The notes below the pieces were generated by a model. That model was not told the DNA's origin, did not search any database, and saw only the letters and a program-made list of their open reading frames with translations. A program made the position numbers and the translations under genes. From Anaerolineae bacterium (GTDB lineage: Bacteria; Chloroflexota; Anaerolineae; B4-G1; SLSP01): 17,638 bases of DNA. Shown here piece by piece: positions 16,249 to 17,638 of the stretch; positions within the stretch are counted from its first letter, which is position 1, and every line of letters starts with the position of its first letter. The stretch lies in assembly GCA_016934645.1 (NCBI GenBank), contig JAFGSL010000055.1:1-17638 (forward strand). The letters run 5' to 3'.

Positions 16249-16319
16249 AGCTATTAGCAATCAGCCATCAGCGGTCAGCCCCGAAACTAAAGGCTGATCG
16301 CTGAAAGCTGACAGCTACT
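16249..16319. repeat. Heptad inverted repeat, locus E
   Basis: The left arm is agctatt, agcaatc, agccatc, agcggtc (16249-16276). The right arm is ggctgat, cgctgaa, agctgac, agctact (16292-16319). Both are in exact seven-base register and imperfectly complementary around a short AC-rich middle. The right arm ends on the stop codon of the OFA carrier gene (16318-16320). Confidence 0.8.
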
Positions 16320-17619
16320 ATGATGCTTTCGCAACGTGAGGTGGCTTGACGAACCACCCGATCACCGCCGCTGCCAGACAGGCCACACCACAGATTATAA
16401 AGACAGTAAGCCATCCTTGCAAGCCCGCGTCGCTTTTCAGACTGGCATCGCGCAAAATCCCGGCCATAATCGGGCCGACGATCCCACCAACACCGTAAGC
16501 CGTGAAGACCCAGCCATAGTTGAGACCCAGGTTCTTGGCGCCGAACATGTCCGATGTTGCCAACGGGAAGAGCGCGAAGTTGCCGCCGAAATTGAAACCG
16601 ATCAACATCGCCGCCAGGTAAAGCAGAATCTGTGAGCCGCCCATCAAGTAGAACAGCAACATCACGACGCCCTGGATCGCGCACATGATGACCAGCGAGG
16701 GCTTATAGCCGATCTTATCCGAGATCGAGCCCCACGCAATGCGGCCGATGCCATTGGCGAGGGAATAGAACACCGCCATCGCCGTCCCGGCATACGCGCT
16801 GGCCACCTCGGCGGTCAAGCCGGCGCGCGCTTGCAGCGCATCGATGCCAAACAACTTGATATTGCCGATCGTCATCAGCCCGGCCATGCTGGAGAAGATG
16901 AACATCCCCCAAATAGCGAAAAACTGCGGCGTGCGCAACATTTCGTTGGGCATGTAGTCTACTTTGGCGACTCGTTTGCCCTTGCCTTTCCCGGCCGGCT
17001 TGGGCGCTTTCCAGCCCTTCGGCGTCCATCCTTCGGGTGGGTTCACCATCCAGGTTGAGCCTGCGATGACCGCGACTGCAAAGATAATGCCGTAGATCAG
17101 GAACACTTTGAGCACGCCTAACGAGGCCAGTAGATGTCCCCAGTTCCCGGCCAGATAGACCCAGATCAGCGCCCCGAAGCCGAAGCCCGCCACGCCCAGC
17201 CCGGTGATCAAGCCTTTCTTGTCGGGATACCACTTCACGCCGACGGCAATCGGGCAGACGTAGGCCAGACCGATACCGGCGCCGCCGATCAGCCCGATGA
17301 AAACGACCTGCGCCCAGAAACTCTGGCCGAACAACCCGGCGAGGATATACCCCGCACCAAGCACCGCGCCGCCTGTCAGCGCGACGATGCGCGGCCCGGA
17401 CTGCGCCTGCCACCGCCCTGCCAGCACCATCACCACCGCAAAGGTCGCCAACGAGACCGAGAAAATGACCTGGGTTTGCGTGCTGGTGAAGTTGAAAGGA
17501 GCCTTTTGTAATTCTGGGGTAAAAACGCTCCAGGCATAAATCGCGCCTAAGCACAGTTGGATCAACAATGCACCGACGACCACAAGCCGCCGGTCGAGGA
17601 CTTTTGGTTGTGACATCAT
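16318..17619 (-). CDS. OFA-family major facilitator (oxalate/formate antiporter-like carboxylate carrier)
   Basis: A 433-residue inner-membrane carrier with about 12 hydrophobic segments, six on each side of a basic cytoplasmic loop (about 195-222, KPAGKGKGKRVAK). The start RRLVVVGALLIQLCLGAIYAWSVF and the segment GLAYVCPIAVGVKWYPDKKGLITG are family signatures, as is GRIAWGSISDKIG (about 292-304). It would move a small carboxylate such as formate, oxalate or a short-chain acid. The eleventh segment reads NYGWVFTAYGVGG without the lysine that oxalate exchangers such as OxlT carry in that helix, so oxalate is not supported; this rests on an eye alignment. Start: two consecutive ATGs at 17619 and 17616; AAGGAAGG is better spaced for the second. 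It is the first gene of the acyl-CoA cluster in this window. Confidence 0.88.
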   Translation of the reverse strand: MMSQPKVLDRRLVVVGALLIQLCLGAIYAWSVFTPELQKAPFNFTSTQTQVIFSVSLATFAVVMVLAGRWQAQSGPRIVALTGGAVLGAGYILAGLFGQSFWAQVVFIGLIGGAGIGLAYVCPIAVGVKWYPDKKGLITGLGVAGFGFGALIWVYLAGNWGHLLASLGVLKVFLIYGIIFAVAVIAGSTWMVNPPEGWTPKGWKAPKPAGKGKGKRVAKVDYMPNEMLRTPQFFAIWGMFIFSSMAGLMTIGNIKLFGIDALQARAGLTAEVASAYAGTAMAVFYSLANGIGRIAWGSISDKIGYKPSLVIMCAIQGVVMLLFYLMGGSQILLYLAAMLIGFNFGGNFALFPLATSDMFGAKNLGLNYGWVFTAYGVGGIVGPIMAGILRDASLKSDAGLQGWLTVFIICGVACLAAAVIGWFVKPPHVAKAS

Positions 17620-17638
17620 AATGCCTTCCTTATGATAT

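Overview
The window most resembles a GC-rich anaerobic bacterium of the Chloroflexota (Anaerolineae-like). This is inferred from gene content (ADP-forming acetyl-CoA synthetase, CoA-transferase/GNAT fusion, formate-tetrahydrofolate ligase, OFA carrier, DUF1232 protein, an RHS remnant) and from its palindromic intergenic repeats; no rRNA or other marker fixes the taxonomy. All intact, recognisable genes are on the minus strand. The only plus-strand coding traces are short and damaged, in an AT-richer patch at about 6950-8320.

Layout from right to left (direction of transcription). (1) 17619-10998: OFA-family major facilitator, CoA-transferase fused to a Pat-like GNAT acetyltransferase, BioD-like/DRTGG protein of the 'phosphotransacetylase family', and fused alpha-beta ADP-forming acetyl-CoA synthetase. 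The cluster ends at a perfect hairpin (10941-10973). It looks like an acetyl-CoA/acetate (or acyl-CoA/organic acid) energy module with a built-in candidate acetylation regulator. (2) 10781-8322: soluble hybrid histidine kinase (GAF-PAS-PAS-HisKA-HATPase-receiver) with no partner gene in view. (3) About 8320-6946: degraded island on the plus strand with an RHS C-terminal scrap, an Ig-like exported-protein C-terminus and a lipoprotein signal-peptide fragment in different frames. (4) 6784-4057: fhs and folD, which turn formate into methylene-tetrahydrofolate. (5) 4017-3637: NTF2/DUF4440-like pseudogene broken by a stop at codon 17. (6) 3426-1765: adrenodoxin-reductase-type ferredoxin-NADP reductase and a small DUF1232 membrane protein. 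(7) 1662-1: DUF59 (MIP18-like) protein, FmdB-like zinc ribbon and a dGTPase-like HD phosphohydrolase running off the left edge.

The most unusual structure is non-coding. Four intergenic spacers hold degenerate tandem repeats with a 7-base period, arranged as two facing self-complementary arms; the unit differs at each locus. In all four, the arm next to the upstream gene runs into that gene's stop codon. A fifth locus has an 8-base unit. Two copies of a different palindrome (core ACCTGACAGGT) also occur.

How the genes may work together (inference): the OFA carrier moves a small carboxylate; the CoA-transferase and the ADP-forming synthetase interconvert acyl-CoA and free acid, the latter yielding ATP; Fhs/FolD handle formate-level C1 units with NADP(H); the ferredoxin-NADP reductase would couple ferredoxin and NADPH pools.
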